DNA of 64,000 bases. Source: Pollutimonas nitritireducens (GTDB taxonomy: Bacteria; Pseudomonadota; Gammaproteobacteria; Burkholderiales; Burkholderiaceae_B). The notes below the pieces were generated by a model. That model was not told the origin of the DNA and made no database searches. It worked only from the letters and a program-made list of their open reading frames with translations. The stretch lies in contig NZ_PDNV01000002.1 in assembly GCF_002849615.1 (NCBI RefSeq), forward strand, positions 186,001-250,000. The letters are read 5' to 3'. Both the position numbers and the translations under genes were made by a program. Each line of letters opens with the position of its first letter. Position 1 is the first letter of the stretch. Shown in pieces: positions 9,695 to 18,581 of this stretch.

Positions 9695-10567
9695 TCAACG
9701 CAAAAAAAGCCAGGCAAGCACGACAAAACCCAGACCAATGCGATACCACGCGAAAGGCCGGTACGTTCTTTTCGAGACAAAGCGCAGGACCGCACGCACA
9801 ATGATCAAGGCGCTGACAAAGGCGGCCACGAAGCCTACCGCGATGGCTTCCATCTGAGTGTTGGACAATGCCCCGGCGTTGCGGTACAGGTCGTACACCG
9901 TTGCCGCCAACATGGTTGGCATGGCCAGGAAAAAGGAAAACTCAGTTGCCGTCTTGCGCTGTATGCCCGCCATCATGCCGCTGATGATGGTCGCCCCGGA
10001 GCGCGACGTGCCGGGCACCATGGCCAGGCATTGCGCAAACCCGACGATCAATGCCTGGCGCCAGGTGATTTGTTCCAGGGTGAGCGCCGTGGCATGCTGC
10101 GACGCCACGCTGTCGTCCTTGGCCAGGATAGTGCCGCCTCGACCGTGCTTCGAATACTGAGGCTTGCGTTCGACCCATAGCATGATCAAGCCGCCCAGAA
10201 TCAACGTGACCACGAACACCCCCGGGTTATGAAACAAGGCCTTGATGTACTTGATCATGACGGCGCCAATGACGGCGGCGGGCAGGAACGCAATCAGCAG
10301 ATTGCGCATGAACAGCACCTCGCTGCGATCACCGGTCAGCGTGCCCCGTATCAGTTGCCATACCCGCGCCCGGAATATCCAGATGACCGCCATGATTGAT
10401 CCGAACTGGATAACGACTTCGAACACTTTGTCGCTGCCGGATGAGAAATTGATCCATTCGCCTATAAGCAGCAGGTGGGCGGTGCTTGAAACGGGAATGA
10501 ATTCGGTGAAACCTTCCATCAGCCCAAGAAAAAGGGCCTTGATCAGAAACAATGTACTCTCAGTCAT
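9695..10567 (-). CDS. uppP: Undecaprenyl-diphosphatase
   Basis: This 290-residue polytopic membrane protein carries both BacA/UppP signatures: [19 protein letters not shown] near the N-terminus and [13 protein letters not shown] in the middle. It dephosphorylates undecaprenyl diphosphate to recycle the lipid carrier for peptidoglycan and O-antigen; overproduction gives bacitracin resistance in other species. It overlaps the TerC-CBS gene by 8 bases and is probably its operon partner. Confidence 0.97.
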   Translation of the reverse strand: MTESTLFLIKALFLGLMEGFTEFIPVSSTAHLLLIGEWINFSSGSDKVFEVVIQFGSIMAVIWIFRARVWQLIRGTLTGDRSEVLFMRNLLIAFLPAAVIGAVMIKYIKALFHNPGVFVVTLILGGLIMLWVERKPQYSKHGRGGTILAKDDSVASQHATALTLEQITWRQALIVGFAQCLAMVPGTSRSGATIISGMMAGIQRKTATEFSFFLAMPTMLAATVYDLYRNAGALSNTQMEAIAVGFVAAFVSALIIVRAVLRFVSKRTYRPFAWYRIGLGFVVLAWLFLR

Positions 10568-12140
10568 GCTCGCTCATATCGTTTGTATCGTCAGTCTGAT
10601 GATAAGTGCGCTCGATCTGTACCGTCGCTATGCGGCGACCGTCCAGGCGCAATATCGTGAATGTGAATGTGGCGTGGCTCTGGCGCAGCTCACAACTGTC
10701 GCCAGGCCCCGGTAAATGGCCAAACCGCTCCAGCAGATAACCCGCCAAGGTCGAATACCCCTCTTCGTCGTCCACCAGGTCGTCGGTGTTTAACAGCAAC
10801 TCCAGATGGTGCAGGTCTGCCGCCCCATCGACACGCCAGCGGTTTTCGCCTTCGACGACAATATCCGGAGTCTCGTCCTCGTCGGGAAACTCGCCCGCAA
10901 TCGCCTCGAACACATCGATGGGCGTGACCACGCCTTCGATGGCGCCAAATTCGTCGGTGATCAGCACGAGCTGGCCTTTTGAACGCTTGAGCGTATCCAT
11001 CAGGCGCAAGACGCCGATCGATTCATGTACAAAGAGCGGATCACGCAGGCGCGAAAGGCGCACATGGCCCAGTGTCAACAGATCGGCGATCATCTCCTTG
11101 GCCCTGCCTATGCCTATGACCTCGTCAAGCGACCCCCGACATACCGGAAAGAAGCTGTGCGGAGCCTTGGCGATCTGCTCGCGCAGTTGATTCGGATCAT
11201 CATCCAGGTTGATCCAGGAAACTTCCGTGCGGGGTGTCATGATCGAATTGATGGACCGATCGGCCAGGGTGAGCACACCGCTGACCATGTAGCGTTCTTC
11301 ATCACCAAACACCGGGGGAGTCTCCTCGGTGTGGGACTGCTGAGGTTCAGGCCCCATCAAGGGACGCTTGCCCAGCATGCGCATCACCCCTTCGGCAGTG
11401 CGCTCGCGCAATGGCCGTTTTGTCTCGATGCGGCGCATATTTCGTCTTGCCACCTGATTGAGCATTTCGATCGAAACCGAAAAGGTGATCGCAGCGTAGA
11501 GGTAACCTTTGGGGACCGTGAAACCAAAGCCTTCGGCCAGCAGCGAGAAGCCGATCATCAGAAGAAACCCAAGACACAGGATGACAACGGTGGGATGCGC
11601 ATTGACGAAACGCGTCAGGGGCTTGGACGCAACCAGCATCACGCCGATGGCAATGGTCACTGCGATCATCATTATGGACAAATGATCAACCATGCCCACG
11701 GCCGTGATGACGGCATCAATGGAGAAAACAGCGTCAAGAATGACGATCTGGGTCACGATGACCCAGAAGCTCGCGTGCATGCGAGCGCCGGAAGCATGCA
11801 CCATCTTGCCTTCGACGCGCTCGTGCAGCTCGAGCGTGCCCTTGAAAAGCAGGAAAAACCCGCCGACAATCAGGATCAGATCCCGACCGGAAAAACTCAT
11901 CGGACCGAGAGCAACAAGGGGGTCCGTCAGCTTTATCAGCCATGACATGACCGACAGCAACACCAGCCGCATGAGCAGGGCCAGCGACAAACCCAATATG
12001 CGGGCCCGATCGCGCAGTGCAGGCGGCAGCTTTTCGACAAGAATGGCGATAAAAATCAGATTGTCTATACCCAGGACAATTTCGAGAATTACCAAGGTAA
12101 GCAAGCCGACCCAGGCTGATGGGTCCAGCATCCATTCCAT
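10560..12140 (-). CDS. TerC-family integral membrane protein with CBS pair and CorC_HlyC domain
   Basis: This 526-residue protein has about seven N-terminal membrane segments of the TerC type ([38 protein letters not shown], with conserved acidic residues in the membrane). A CBS pair follows (about 300-420: [14 protein letters not shown]-type, [20 protein letters not shown]), and the C-terminal transporter-associated domain contains [19 protein letters not shown]. coli YoaE and YegH share this layout. It is probably a metal-ion (manganese-type) exporter or homeostasis protein; the substrate is not visible. Confidence 0.9.
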   Translation of the reverse strand: MEWMLDPSAWVGLLTLVILEIVLGIDNLIFIAILVEKLPPALRDRARILGLSLALLMRLVLLSVMSWLIKLTDPLVALGPMSFSGRDLILIVGGFFLLFKGTLELHERVEGKMVHASGARMHASFWVIVTQIVILDAVFSIDAVITAVGMVDHLSIMMIAVTIAIGVMLVASKPLTRFVNAHPTVVILCLGFLLMIGFSLLAEGFGFTVPKGYLYAAITFSVSIEMLNQVARRNMRRIETKRPLRERTAEGVMRMLGKRPLMGPEPQQSHTEETPPVFGDEERYMVSGVLTLADRSINSIMTPRTEVSWINLDDDPNQLREQIAKAPHSFFPVCRGSLDEVIGIGRAKEMIADLLTLGHVRLSRLRDPLFVHESIGVLRLMDTLKRSKGQLVLITDEFGAIEGVVTPIDVFEAIAGEFPDEDETPDIVVEGENRWRVDGAADLHHLELLLNTDDLVDDEEGYSTLAGYLLERFGHLPGPGDSCELRQSHATFTFTILRLDGRRIATVQIERTYHQTDDTNDMSEHD

Positions 12141-12216
12141 CTATAAGCTCCGTAAGGCAAGCAGCGATGCAAAAAACACAGGCTGGAGCAAACGCCACGG
12201 CCGGTGTGGCGGTGTA

Positions 12217-13008
12217 TCAGGCCCGGACGTGGCCCAGCATCTGTGTGAAGATCTTGGGTGTGGCGGCCAGCACGCTACCGCTTTTCATCCATTCTTGTTC
12301 GCCGTCGAAATCGGCGATCAGGCCCCCTGCCTCCAGTATCAGCAATCCGCCTGCCGCCAGGTCCCAGGGTTTGAGGTTAACGCCGCAATAACCATCCAGG
12401 CGCCCGTTGGCCACGTAGGCAAGATCGAGTACCGTGGAACCAAGCCGACGCGCGGAAGCGCAGTCGGACAGCATGCTGGCATAGCGTGTGCTGGTGCCAA
12501 TGACACCTGCCGAACCGGGCACATGGGCGCCCAGCAGTGCGTCGTGATAGCGCGTCTGGCCCGACACGCGAACCCGCCTGTCATTCATGAAAGCCCCCCC
12601 GCCGCGCGTGGCAGTGAACAGCTCATTGCGGGAAGGATCGTAGATGACTGCCTGGGTGACTTGCCCTCTTTGTGCCAAGGCTATCGACACGGCATAAATG
12701 GGCAGGCCGTGGATGAAATTGGTCGTGCCGTCGAGCGGATCGATGATCCACTGGAAATCCGCCTGGGTATCGATGGTCTGCCCGCTGGCCAGATGCGTGC
12801 CGGACTCTTCGCCCAGGAAGCCATGATCGGGATAGGCCGTGCGTAGAATATCGATGATGGCCTCTTCGGCGGCATGATCGACTTCCGTGACATAATCCTT
12901 AGGTCCTTTGCGTGCCACTTGCAGGCGTTCCAGGTCGAGGCTGGCGCGGTTGATTATGGCGCCAGCACGGCGAGCCGCCTTAATGGCGGTATTGAGCATC
13001 GGGTGCAT
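12217..13008 (-). CDS. suhB: Inositol-1-monophosphatase family protein (SuhB)
   Basis: This 263-residue protein has the metal-site motifs of the family: GFLGEESG, WIIDPLDGTTNFIHGLP and KPWDLAAGGLLILEAGG. In Gammaproteobacteria SuhB both hydrolyses inositol phosphates and joins the rRNA antitermination complex; the second role is assumed, not visible, here. It is divergent from trmJ (106 bases between starts), and its stop lies 76 bases before the TerC-CBS start. Confidence 0.95.
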   Translation of the reverse strand: MHPMLNTAIKAARRAGAIINRASLDLERLQVARKGPKDYVTEVDHAAEEAIIDILRTAYPDHGFLGEESGTHLASGQTIDTQADFQWIIDPLDGTTNFIHGLPIYAVSIALAQRGQVTQAVIYDPSRNELFTATRGGGAFMNDRRVRVSGQTRYHDALLGAHVPGSAGVIGTSTRYASMLSDCASARRLGSTVLDLAYVANGRLDGYCGVNLKPWDLAAGGLLILEAGGLIADFDGEQEWMKSGSVLAATPKIFTQMLGHVRA

Positions 13009-13114
13009 AAATTTCCGTAGTAAACAAAAGACTGTCAGTGCCTGGCACAGCCGAATCAGACCGCCTGGATAGGCAAAAAATCAGGCAATAAACATTAAAA
13101 ACCATCTATTTTAA

Positions 13115-13909
13115 ATGACTCAGACGTTTTCCTCCGAAACGGCCAATGCATTTGCCCGCGTTCGCTTCATTATGGTCCGCCCCAGCCACCCCGGGAATGT
13201 TGGCGCAGCCGCCCGCGCGATCAAAACAATGGGATTTCACGACCTGTGCCTGGTGGCCCCACGCTTTCCTGATGTGCTGGATCTGCCAGAAGCACAATCC
13301 CTGGCCAGCGGGGCGACCGACGTACTGGCCGCCGTGACCATCGTTCCAACATTACACGAGGCACTGGCTCCTGTGACCATGGCCTTCGCTCTGACCGCGC
13401 GAGCCCGTATGATAGGCCCTCCGCCCTGCGATATTCGCGTGGCAGCCGATATAAGTTGCAACCACCTTCGACAGAGCAACAACAAGGTGGCTATCGTATT
13501 GGGCACGGAAAGGTCGGGCCTGACCAACGACGATATCGCCTTGTGCCAGCGCATTTGCCACATTCCGGCCAATCCCGACTATAGCTCGCTGAATGTGGCC
13601 CAGGCCTTGCAGCTGGCGGCCTGGGAATTGCGCTATGCCCTGGTAGTCGCCGCAACGTTGCCACTGCTGCCGGTCACGGACGGACAGGCCGAAGCAGGCA
13701 GCGAGCCGGCCACGAGCGGGAAAATCCAGGCGCTCATGACCCACTGGGAGCAGGCCATGGTGGCAGTCGGTTTTCTGGACCCGGAACACCCAAAAAAACT
13801 GATGCCCAGAATGCGCCACCTGTTCGGCCGCAATGCATTAAGCCAGGACGAGGTCGACATGCTGCGGGGCCTGTGCACCGCCATGATAAAGACGGCAAGA
13901 AAACAGTGA
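13115..13909 (+). CDS. trmJ: tRNA (cytidine/uridine-32-2'-O)-methyltransferase
   Basis: This 264-residue SPOUT methyltransferase has all three knot motifs: MVRPSHPGNVGAAARAIKTM, VLGTERSGLTNDDI and PDYSSLNVAQALQLAAWELR. It methylates the 2'-O of residue 32 in several tRNAs using S-adenosylmethionine. The suhB-trmJ divergent pair is common in proteobacteria. It ends against the convergent pcaJ-like gene with no gap. Confidence 0.95.
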   Translation: MTQTFSSETANAFARVRFIMVRPSHPGNVGAAARAIKTMGFHDLCLVAPRFPDVLDLPEAQSLASGATDVLAAVTIVPTLHEALAPVTMAFALTARARMIGPPPCDIRVAADISCNHLRQSNNKVAIVLGTERSGLTNDDIALCQRICHIPANPDYSSLNVAQALQLAAWELRYALVVAATLPLLPVTDGQAEAGSEPATSGKIQALMTHWEQAMVAVGFLDPEHPKKLMPRMRHLFGRNALSQDEVDMLRGLCTAMIKTARKQ

Positions 13910-14548
13910 TCAGGCCGCAACCAGGGACAAGCCAGTCAGGCGCGAGAGTTCTGCAATACCTGCACCTGCCAGATCATCGATGAGCATCACCTGGCCATCC
14001 TTGAGTTCGAATACGGCCAGGTCGGTGTAGACGCGCGAGACACAGCCAAGCCCGGTAAGCGGATAGGTACAACGCTCTACCAGCTTGCTTTCGCCCTGCC
14101 GCGTCAGCAATTCCATCAATACGTAAACCGATTTCGCACCGATCGCGAGGTCCATGGCCCCACCTACTGCGGGAATATCGTCCGGACCGCCCGTGTGCCA
14201 ATTGGCCAGATCTCCGGATCGGGACACCTGGAACGCGCCGAGCACGCAGATATCCAGGTGACCGCCACGCATCATGGCGAAGGAGTCGGCATGGTGAAAA
14301 AAAGCGCCGCCGGGCAGCAATGTGACTGGCTGCTTGCCCGCGTTGATCATGTCCGGGTCTTCGGCTCCCGGCTCCGGAGCCGGTCCCATGCCGATCACGC
14401 CGTTTTCGCTGTGCAGGATGATTTCGCGGTCGGCCGGAAGATAATTGCCGACTTTGGTAGGCAGGCCGATGCCGAGGTTTACGACACTGCCTTCCGGGAT
14501 GTCTAGCGCCACGCGGGCTGCCATCTGTTCGCGGTTGAAAGGCTTCAT
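13910..14548 (-). CDS. pcaJ: 3-oxoacid/3-oxoadipate CoA-transferase subunit B
   Basis: This 212-residue protein has the subunit B active site SENGVIGMGP, whose glutamate forms the acyl-CoA intermediate in this family, and the motifs LGIGLPTKV and HTGGPDDIPAVGGAMDL. It pairs with the upstream A subunit, with a 4-base ATGA overlap. PcaIJ (3-oxoadipate) and ScoAB (acetoacetate) are hard to separate by eye; the IclR regulator nearby favours aromatic catabolism but does not prove it. Confidence 0.9.
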   Translation of the reverse strand: MKPFNREQMAARVALDIPEGSVVNLGIGLPTKVGNYLPADREIILHSENGVIGMGPAPEPGAEDPDMINAGKQPVTLLPGGAFFHHADSFAMMRGGHLDICVLGAFQVSRSGDLANWHTGGPDDIPAVGGAMDLAIGAKSVYVLMELLTRQGESKLVERCTYPLTGLGCVSRVYTDLAVFELKDGQVMLIDDLAGAGIAELSRLTGLSLVAA

Positions 14549-15216
14549 TTTGCGGCTCCTACAGCTACCACTCGTTGAACAAAGAGACCGGGCGTCACGA
14601 CCGCTTCGGGGTCCAGCGCACCCAATTCGACAATTTCGTCGACCTGCGCCACAGCGATGCGCGAGGCGGTCGCCATAATGGGGCCAAAATTGCGGGCCGT
14701 TTTGCGATACACCAGATTACCCCACCTGTCACCGCGAAAGGCCTTTATCAGCGCGTAGTCGGCATGCAGGGGATATTCCAGCACGTAATCGCGGCCATTG
14801 ATTGTGCGTTGCTCTTTGCCCTCGGCCAGCAACGTACCTGCGCCGGTGGGCGTAAAGAATGCGCCAATACCGGCGCCGCCGGCGCGTATGCGCTCGGCCA
14901 GGTTTCCTTGCGGAACCAGTTCAAGCTCGACTTTGCCGGCCCGATACAAGGCGTCGAACACATGTGAATCAGCTTGGCGTGGAAAGGAGCAGATGACTTT
15001 TCGTACGCGTCCTGCGGCGAGCAGGGCAGCCAGTCCGGTATCGCCGTTGCCGGCATTATTGTTGATGATGACGAGGTCTTTCGCACCTTGGTCCAGCAGT
15101 GCATCAATCAATTCCCTGGGCTGCCCGGCCAGGCCGAAACCGCCCACCATGATGCAAGCTCCATCGGGAACATCGGAAAGTGCCTCACGCAAGCTGTCAA
15201 TTATTTTGGAAATCAT
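14545..15216 (-). CDS. pcaI: 3-oxoacid/3-oxoadipate CoA-transferase subunit A
   Basis: This 223-residue protein, starting at the ATG at 15216 (MISKIIDSL) after GAAAGTGGA, has the subunit A motifs VGGFGLAGQPRELIDAL, NNAGNGDTGL and FFTPTGAGT. An ATG at 15252 would add 12 residues that do not resemble the family. With the B subunit it moves CoA from succinyl-CoA to a 3-oxoacid. It lies downstream of the Bug gene but is separated from it by a strong terminator hairpin, so expression may be split. Confidence 0.9.
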   Translation of the reverse strand: MISKIIDSLREALSDVPDGACIMVGGFGLAGQPRELIDALLDQGAKDLVIINNNAGNGDTGLAALLAAGRVRKVICSFPRQADSHVFDALYRAGKVELELVPQGNLAERIRAGGAGIGAFFTPTGAGTLLAEGKEQRTINGRDYVLEYPLHADYALIKAFRGDRWGNLVYRKTARNFGPIMATASRIAVAQVDEIVELGALDPEAVVTPGLFVQRVVAVGAAK

Positions 15217-15252
15217 TCTGCATCCACTTTCTGTGTAATAAAGAACTTTCAT

Positions 15253-15283
15253 GAAAAATGGCCGACCAGCGGTCGGCCATTTC
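15253..15283 (-). terminator. Rho-independent terminator after the Bug gene
   Basis: AAATGGCCGACC (15256-15267) and its complement (15271-15282) form a 12-bp stem with a 3-base loop, and on the minus strand the stem is followed by TTT. It lies between the Bug gene and pcaI and would end or reduce transcription from the upstream gene. Confidence 0.8.
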
Positions 15284-15299
15284 GTCCATATATATAGTA

Positions 15300-16292
15300 T
15301 TAGTCGACGGTGGCACCGGAGGCCTTGACCACCTTCGCCCAGCTGTCCACTTCAGACTTGATGAAGGTACCGAACTCCGCAGGTGTCGTCTTGGCCGGCA
15401 CAGCGCCCAGGCCTGCCATGCGAGCTTGTACTTCGGGTTTCGCCAAAGCCGTTTGAATGGCGGCGTTGAGCTTGTTCACGATATCGTCAGGAGTACCCTT
15501 GGGGGCGATCACGCCGAACCATGAGGATACGTCGAAGGAAGGATAACCCGACTCCTGCATGGTAGGCAGGTCGGGTGCCGTCTTTGTACGCTCTTCAGTT
15601 GTGACAGCCAGGGCGCGAAGCTTGCCGGATTCAACATGCGGCCATGCCGACGGCATGTTGTCGAACATATATTGCACCTGCCCGCCAATAAGGTCGGTCA
15701 GCGCTGGTGAGCTTCCCTTGTAAGGGATGTGCGCTGCGTCGATCTCGGTCAGCTGCTTGAATAGCTCGCCCGCCATGTGAATGGACGTGCCGCTGCCCGA
15801 CGACGCGAAGTTCAGCTTTCCCGGATTGGCTTTGGCGTACTCGACCAATTCCTTCACGGACTTGACCGGAAGCTCGGGATTGACAACCAATACGTTAGGC
15901 ACGCGAACGCCCAAAGCGACCGGGGTGAAGTCGTCAACCAGGTTGAAGCGCAGGTTCTTGTACAAGGTCTGGTTGATGGCAGCGGTTACGGCCACCATGT
16001 ACAAGGTATACCCGTCGGGCTTCGCCCGCGAGACCATTTCAGTGGCGATATTGCTGCCTGCACCCGGGCGATTTTCTACCACGACGGGCTGACCGAGAAT
16101 GTCACCCATTTCCTTGCCAAGGATACGCGCGACCACGTCAGTGGTGCCGCCTGCAGAAAAGCCGACGATCATGCGAATAGGGTTTTCAGGATAAGCCGCT
16201 AATGCGCTGGAAGCGAATGCTGCCGTGCCGGCAAATAGTACGCTGGCGGCAAAAGCCTTGGCGCTCATCTTGAATTTGGATTGAATCTTCAA
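15300..16292 (-). CDS. Bug/TctC-family periplasmic substrate-binding protein
   Basis: I choose the TTG start at 16292, which follows GGAGG by 5 bases and gives a clean signal peptide (KIQSKFKMSAKAFAAS, cleavage near SSALA-AYP) and 330 residues, the usual family length. The open frame continues upstream but the extra residues do not look coding. Mature-protein motifs include IRMIVGFSAGGTTDVVARIL and VENRPGAGSNIA. Such proteins bind small carboxylates for tripartite tricarboxylate transporters. No TctA or TctB gene is in the window, so this is an orphan. Its neighbours suggest a ligand linked to the CoA-transferase pathway. Confidence 0.93.
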   Translation of the reverse strand: MKIQSKFKMSAKAFAASVLFAGTAAFASSALAAYPENPIRMIVGFSAGGTTDVVARILGKEMGDILGQPVVVENRPGAGSNIATEMVSRAKPDGYTLYMVAVTAAINQTLYKNLRFNLVDDFTPVALGVRVPNVLVVNPELPVKSVKELVEYAKANPGKLNFASSGSGTSIHMAGELFKQLTEIDAAHIPYKGSSPALTDLIGGQVQYMFDNMPSAWPHVESGKLRALAVTTEERTKTAPDLPTMQESGYPSFDVSSWFGVIAPKGTPDDIVNKLNAAIQTALAKPEVQARMAGLGAVPAKTTPAEFGTFIKSEVDSWAKVVKASGATVD

Positions 16293-16312
16293 TGTGTCCT
16301 CCGGATTGATAG

Positions 16313-16329
16313 TGTCCATGTTACGGACA
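16313..16329. promoter_or_regulatory. Candidate operator in the tctC-iclR intergenic region
   Basis: The inverted repeat TGTCC-atgttac-GGACA lies 20 bases ahead of the Bug start codon and between the two divergent genes, where an IclR regulator would bind. Five-base arms are short, so chance is possible. Confidence 0.3.
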
Positions 16330-16393
16330 GTTCTATAATGGTGTTCGCATTTTCTCCTATTTTTCATTTTTTTCCAACCTACTCGTACATTCA

Positions 16394-17164
16394 GTGGACA
16401 CATTACCAAATACCGACAGCCCAGCTTCTGGGCCCCGCACGTTGCGACGTGGACTCCAGGTGCTGAGGACCTTGCAGCAAAGTCCGGAGAGCGGCGTAAG
16501 CGTTACCGGCCTGGCGCGCATTACGGGCTTGCAGCGGCCCACGATTTACCGCCTGCTCGCCGCCCTGGTCGAAGGCGGATTCGCCAGAAACGTAGGCGGC
16601 AGCAAGCGCTATGCGGCCACCCAGAATGGCGCAGTGTCAGAACCCGGGCAGGATCCTCGCATCGAACTGGCGCTACCGGTTCTCAAGAACCTGGCGTCGG
16701 TTACCGGAGACGCGGTTTTCCTTGTTGTACGCGAGGGCCATGAGTCGCTCAGCTTATGGCGGGAAATCGGCGCGTATCCCGTGCAGATTCTTGCCACGTT
16801 TGCGGGAAAGCGCCAGCCGCTGGGCGTAGGTTCGGGAGGCATGGCCCTGCTGGCCGGGCTGGATGACGACACGGTGGAGAAAACCATTGCACACAATAGC
16901 GACCGCCTCGAGCAATACGGCGGAATGACCGAGCGCGAAATGAGGCAATTGGTGCAAAACACTCGCACGCGAGGTTATGCGGTGGTGGGTAACTATGCGG
17001 TGCGCGGGGCACTCGGCGTGGGCTGCGCCCTTTACGACTCCAGCAAGCAGCCTTATCTGGCCATCAGCGTGACGGCCATTACCGAACGCATGCCATCACC
17101 GCGGCAACGCGAGATCGCAAAGCTGATACAAGATGGCTTGAAAACGATCGCTGCAAAGACCTGA
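16394..17164 (+). CDS. IclR-family transcriptional regulator
   Basis: This 256-residue protein, from a GTG at 16394, has an N-terminal winged helix-turn-helix (RGLQVLRTLQQSPESGVSVT to QRPTIYRLLAALVEGGF) and a C-terminal IclR effector domain (KRQPLGVGSGGMALLAGL; YAVVGNYAVRGALGVGCALY). It is divergent from the Bug gene and the CoA-transferase pair, so it probably controls them in response to an aromatic or carboxylate ligand. No strong ribosome binding site is visible before the GTG. Confidence 0.93.
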   Translation: MDTLPNTDSPASGPRTLRRGLQVLRTLQQSPESGVSVTGLARITGLQRPTIYRLLAALVEGGFARNVGGSKRYAATQNGAVSEPGQDPRIELALPVLKNLASVTGDAVFLVVREGHESLSLWREIGAYPVQILATFAGKRQPLGVGSGGMALLAGLDDDTVEKTIAHNSDRLEQYGGMTEREMRQLVQNTRTRGYAVVGNYAVRGALGVGCALYDSSKQPYLAISVTAITERMPSPRQREIAKLIQDGLKTIAAKT

Positions 17165-17176
17165 TCGAGCTGACAT

Positions 17177-17340
17177 GTTATCCACGACTTCTGTGGATAA
17201 CTGCGAGGACAACATGGTAGCTACTCAGATAAGCCTATGTAATTCAGCCGGTTTCCGTGCGTGGGTGAAATTACGCCAAGCGCTGGATTTTTTCCGTGAA
17301 TTATCCCCGCTGCCTGTGGACAAGTCCGAGGACAAGCTGG
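17177..17340. repeat. Tandem DnaA-box-like modules
   Basis: Two related segments of about 42 bases begin at 17178 and 17301. The first contains the perfect inverted repeat GTTATCCAC-n7-GTGGATAAC (17177-17185 and 17193-17201); its right arm holds a consensus DnaA box. The second contains TTATCCCCG and TGTGGACAA in the same spacing. Each is followed by a near-identical GAGGACAA-c/g-TGG stretch. No gene resides here (17165-17461), and the short open frame across it is not protein-like. Confidence 0.6.
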
Positions 17341-17398
17341 GACTTACGTCTAATTACCCATAAAAATCAATGGGCTATAAAAAATGAGCCAGAATTGC

Positions 17399-17438
17399 CC
17401 AGGGTGAGCACCCGTTTGAACCCGTGTGCTCACCCTGG
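17399..17438 (-). terminator. Hairpin terminator downstream of the small membrane protein gene
   Basis: CCAGGGTGAGCAC (17399-17411) pairs perfectly with 17426-17438. On the minus strand the stem is followed, after about 12 bases, by CATTTTTT. It can end the minus-strand transcript of the 48-residue gene, and could also stop readthrough from the IclR gene. Confidence 0.6.
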
Positions 17439-17461
17439 CCGCTATTCAGATAATCGCCCGA

Positions 17462-17608
17462 CTACGGAGCTCTACCGCTAATCAGACGCACCAAAACCAT
17501 CACAATTGCGACCACGATAAGAATATGAATGAACCCGCCTATCGTGTATGACGTGACCAGGCCCAAAAGCCAGAGGACGAGCAAGATTACTGCAATGGTA
17601 TAGAGCAT
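17462..17608 (-). CDS. Small lmo0937-type membrane protein
   Basis: An ATG at 17608 opens 48 residues: MLYTIAVILLVLWLLGLVTS, then YTIGGFIHILIVVAIVMVLV and RLISGRAP. Two hydrophobic segments around a YTIGG turn are the hallmark of the lmo0937-like family, found beside stress and envelope genes in many bacteria. Upstream on the minus strand AAGGGAAAG lies near the start. Function is unknown. It is divergent from the PRC-barrel gene, with about 155 bases between. Confidence 0.85.
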   Translation of the reverse strand: MLYTIAVILLVLWLLGLVTSYTIGGFIHILIVVAIVMVLVRLISGRAP

Positions 17609-17763
17609 AGGCTTTCCCTTAATAAGTTCTTGTTGGCGCATCGCACTTCTTCATGAATACGATGGCATAGCTCGGACAGCAACTATCGTGCCCACACCGA
17701 ACGTCGGAGCGCGGCACGCTAGTTGCTACCTTGCTCATACCTGTCCAACTTTGAGGAAATCAA

Positions 17764-18276
17764 ATGAAACGTCTATTTACCATCGCAGCATGTTCAGCAT
17801 CCCTATTAATGCTTCCAGCCGTGCATGCCCAGACGACGCCACCCGCCGACAGCGGCAGCTCCACGACGGGAAGCACGACCACACCAGCACCTGCCACTCC
17901 TCCGTCGAGCTCCACGCCAGCCGGCGCGTCAACGGGTAGCAATGCCGCCCCGGCGGCAGAATCCCGCGCCGCGGGTGCATCAGACAAAGCCGAAATGACT
18001 CAGGCAATTACGGGCTGGAGCGTGAAGCACAAGATTATGGGTGAAGAGGTGCACAACGAGAACGGTGAAAAAGTCGGAAAAATCACCGATGTGATCCTCG
18101 CTGACGACGGCAAGGCTGTCTATTACGTGATCGGGGCCGGTGGCTTTCTCGGCATGGGCACGCATGATGTAGCCATCCCTTTCGAAAAAGTCACTCAGGC
18201 GGACGACAAGCTGACCCTGACCGGTTACACGAAAGACCAACTCAAGGCACTTCCCAAGGTAGAAGTCGCTAAATAG
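17764..18276 (+). CDS. Exported PRC-barrel domain protein
   Basis: This 170-residue protein has a signal peptide (MKRLFTIAACSASLLMLPAV, cleavage near VHAQ). A low-complexity Ser/Thr/Pro/Ala linker spans about residues 22-75, and a PRC-barrel follows: GEEVHNENGEKVGKITDVIL and GGFLGMGTHDVAIPFEKV. Periplasmic PRC-barrel proteins of this kind are common in Burkholderiales near stress genes; the ligand is unknown. A terminator follows 16 bases after the stop. Confidence 0.9.
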   Translation: MKRLFTIAACSASLLMLPAVHAQTTPPADSGSSTTGSTTTPAPATPPSSSTPAGASTGSNAAPAAESRAAGASDKAEMTQAITGWSVKHKIMGEEVHNENGEKVGKITDVILADDGKAVYYVIGAGGFLGMGTHDVAIPFEKVTQADDKLTLTGYTKDQLKALPKVEVAK

Positions 18277-18292
18277 CAGGAGTCGGTAGGCA

Positions 18293-18324
18293 GGCAGGCG
18301 GATGGATACGCCTGCCATTTTTTT
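18293..18324 (+). terminator. Rho-independent terminator after the PRC-barrel gene
   Basis: GGCAGGCG (18293-18300) pairs with CGCCTGCC (18309-18316) and is followed directly by ATTTTTTT, a textbook terminator for the PRC-barrel transcript. Confidence 0.88.
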
Positions 18325-18343
18325 CTTGCCGCAAGGAATGGTC

Positions 18344-18577
18344 ATGACCAAAAAAGAAACCCAACCTCAGTTTCCATCTATAGACCCCGCGGGTATCACG
18401 CCGGGACATGACGTAGGCGTCACAAAACCTCCCGAACCGCGCACGTCCGTCAATAGAGGTTCGAGGAACAAAGCTTCCAATCCAGGGAGACCAGATGATG
18501 ACGATGCTCCCACAGACGGAACGCCGGAAACTGGCCTGGTTTCGATAGGAACCAGTTCGTCCAGCGAGGCGGCGTGA
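18344..18577 (+). CDS. Small disordered hypothetical protein
   Basis: From the ATG at 18344 (AAGGA about 11 bases before it) the frame gives 77 residues, very hydrophilic and rich in Pro, Ser, Thr, Asp and Gly, with no predicted fold. The longer frame from 18302 would begin inside the terminator hairpin, so I reject that start. It stops 5 bases before the DUF3182 gene, suggesting an operon. I do not recognise it. Confidence 0.55.
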   Translation: MTKKETQPQFPSIDPAGITPGHDVGVTKPPEPRTSVNRGSRNKASNPGRPDDDDAPTDGTPETGLVSIGTSSSSEAA

Positions 18578-18581
18578 ACAC

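Noticed and set aside
11025-11945. Plus-strand open frame (306 codons) opposite the TerC-CBS gene
   Set aside because: It is a shadow with His/Gln/Asp-rich composition and no membrane or catalytic motif.
17177-17340. Chromosomal or plasmid origin of replication
   Set aside because: DnaA-box-like elements are present, but there is no dnaA, dnaN, rep or parAB gene and no AT-rich unwinding region next to them.
17175-17363. Open frame of 62 codons over the DnaA-box-like modules
   Set aside because: Its sequence follows the DNA repeats (two similar SVDNCEDN/PVDKSEDK stretches) and has no ribosome binding site; the DNA repeat explains it.
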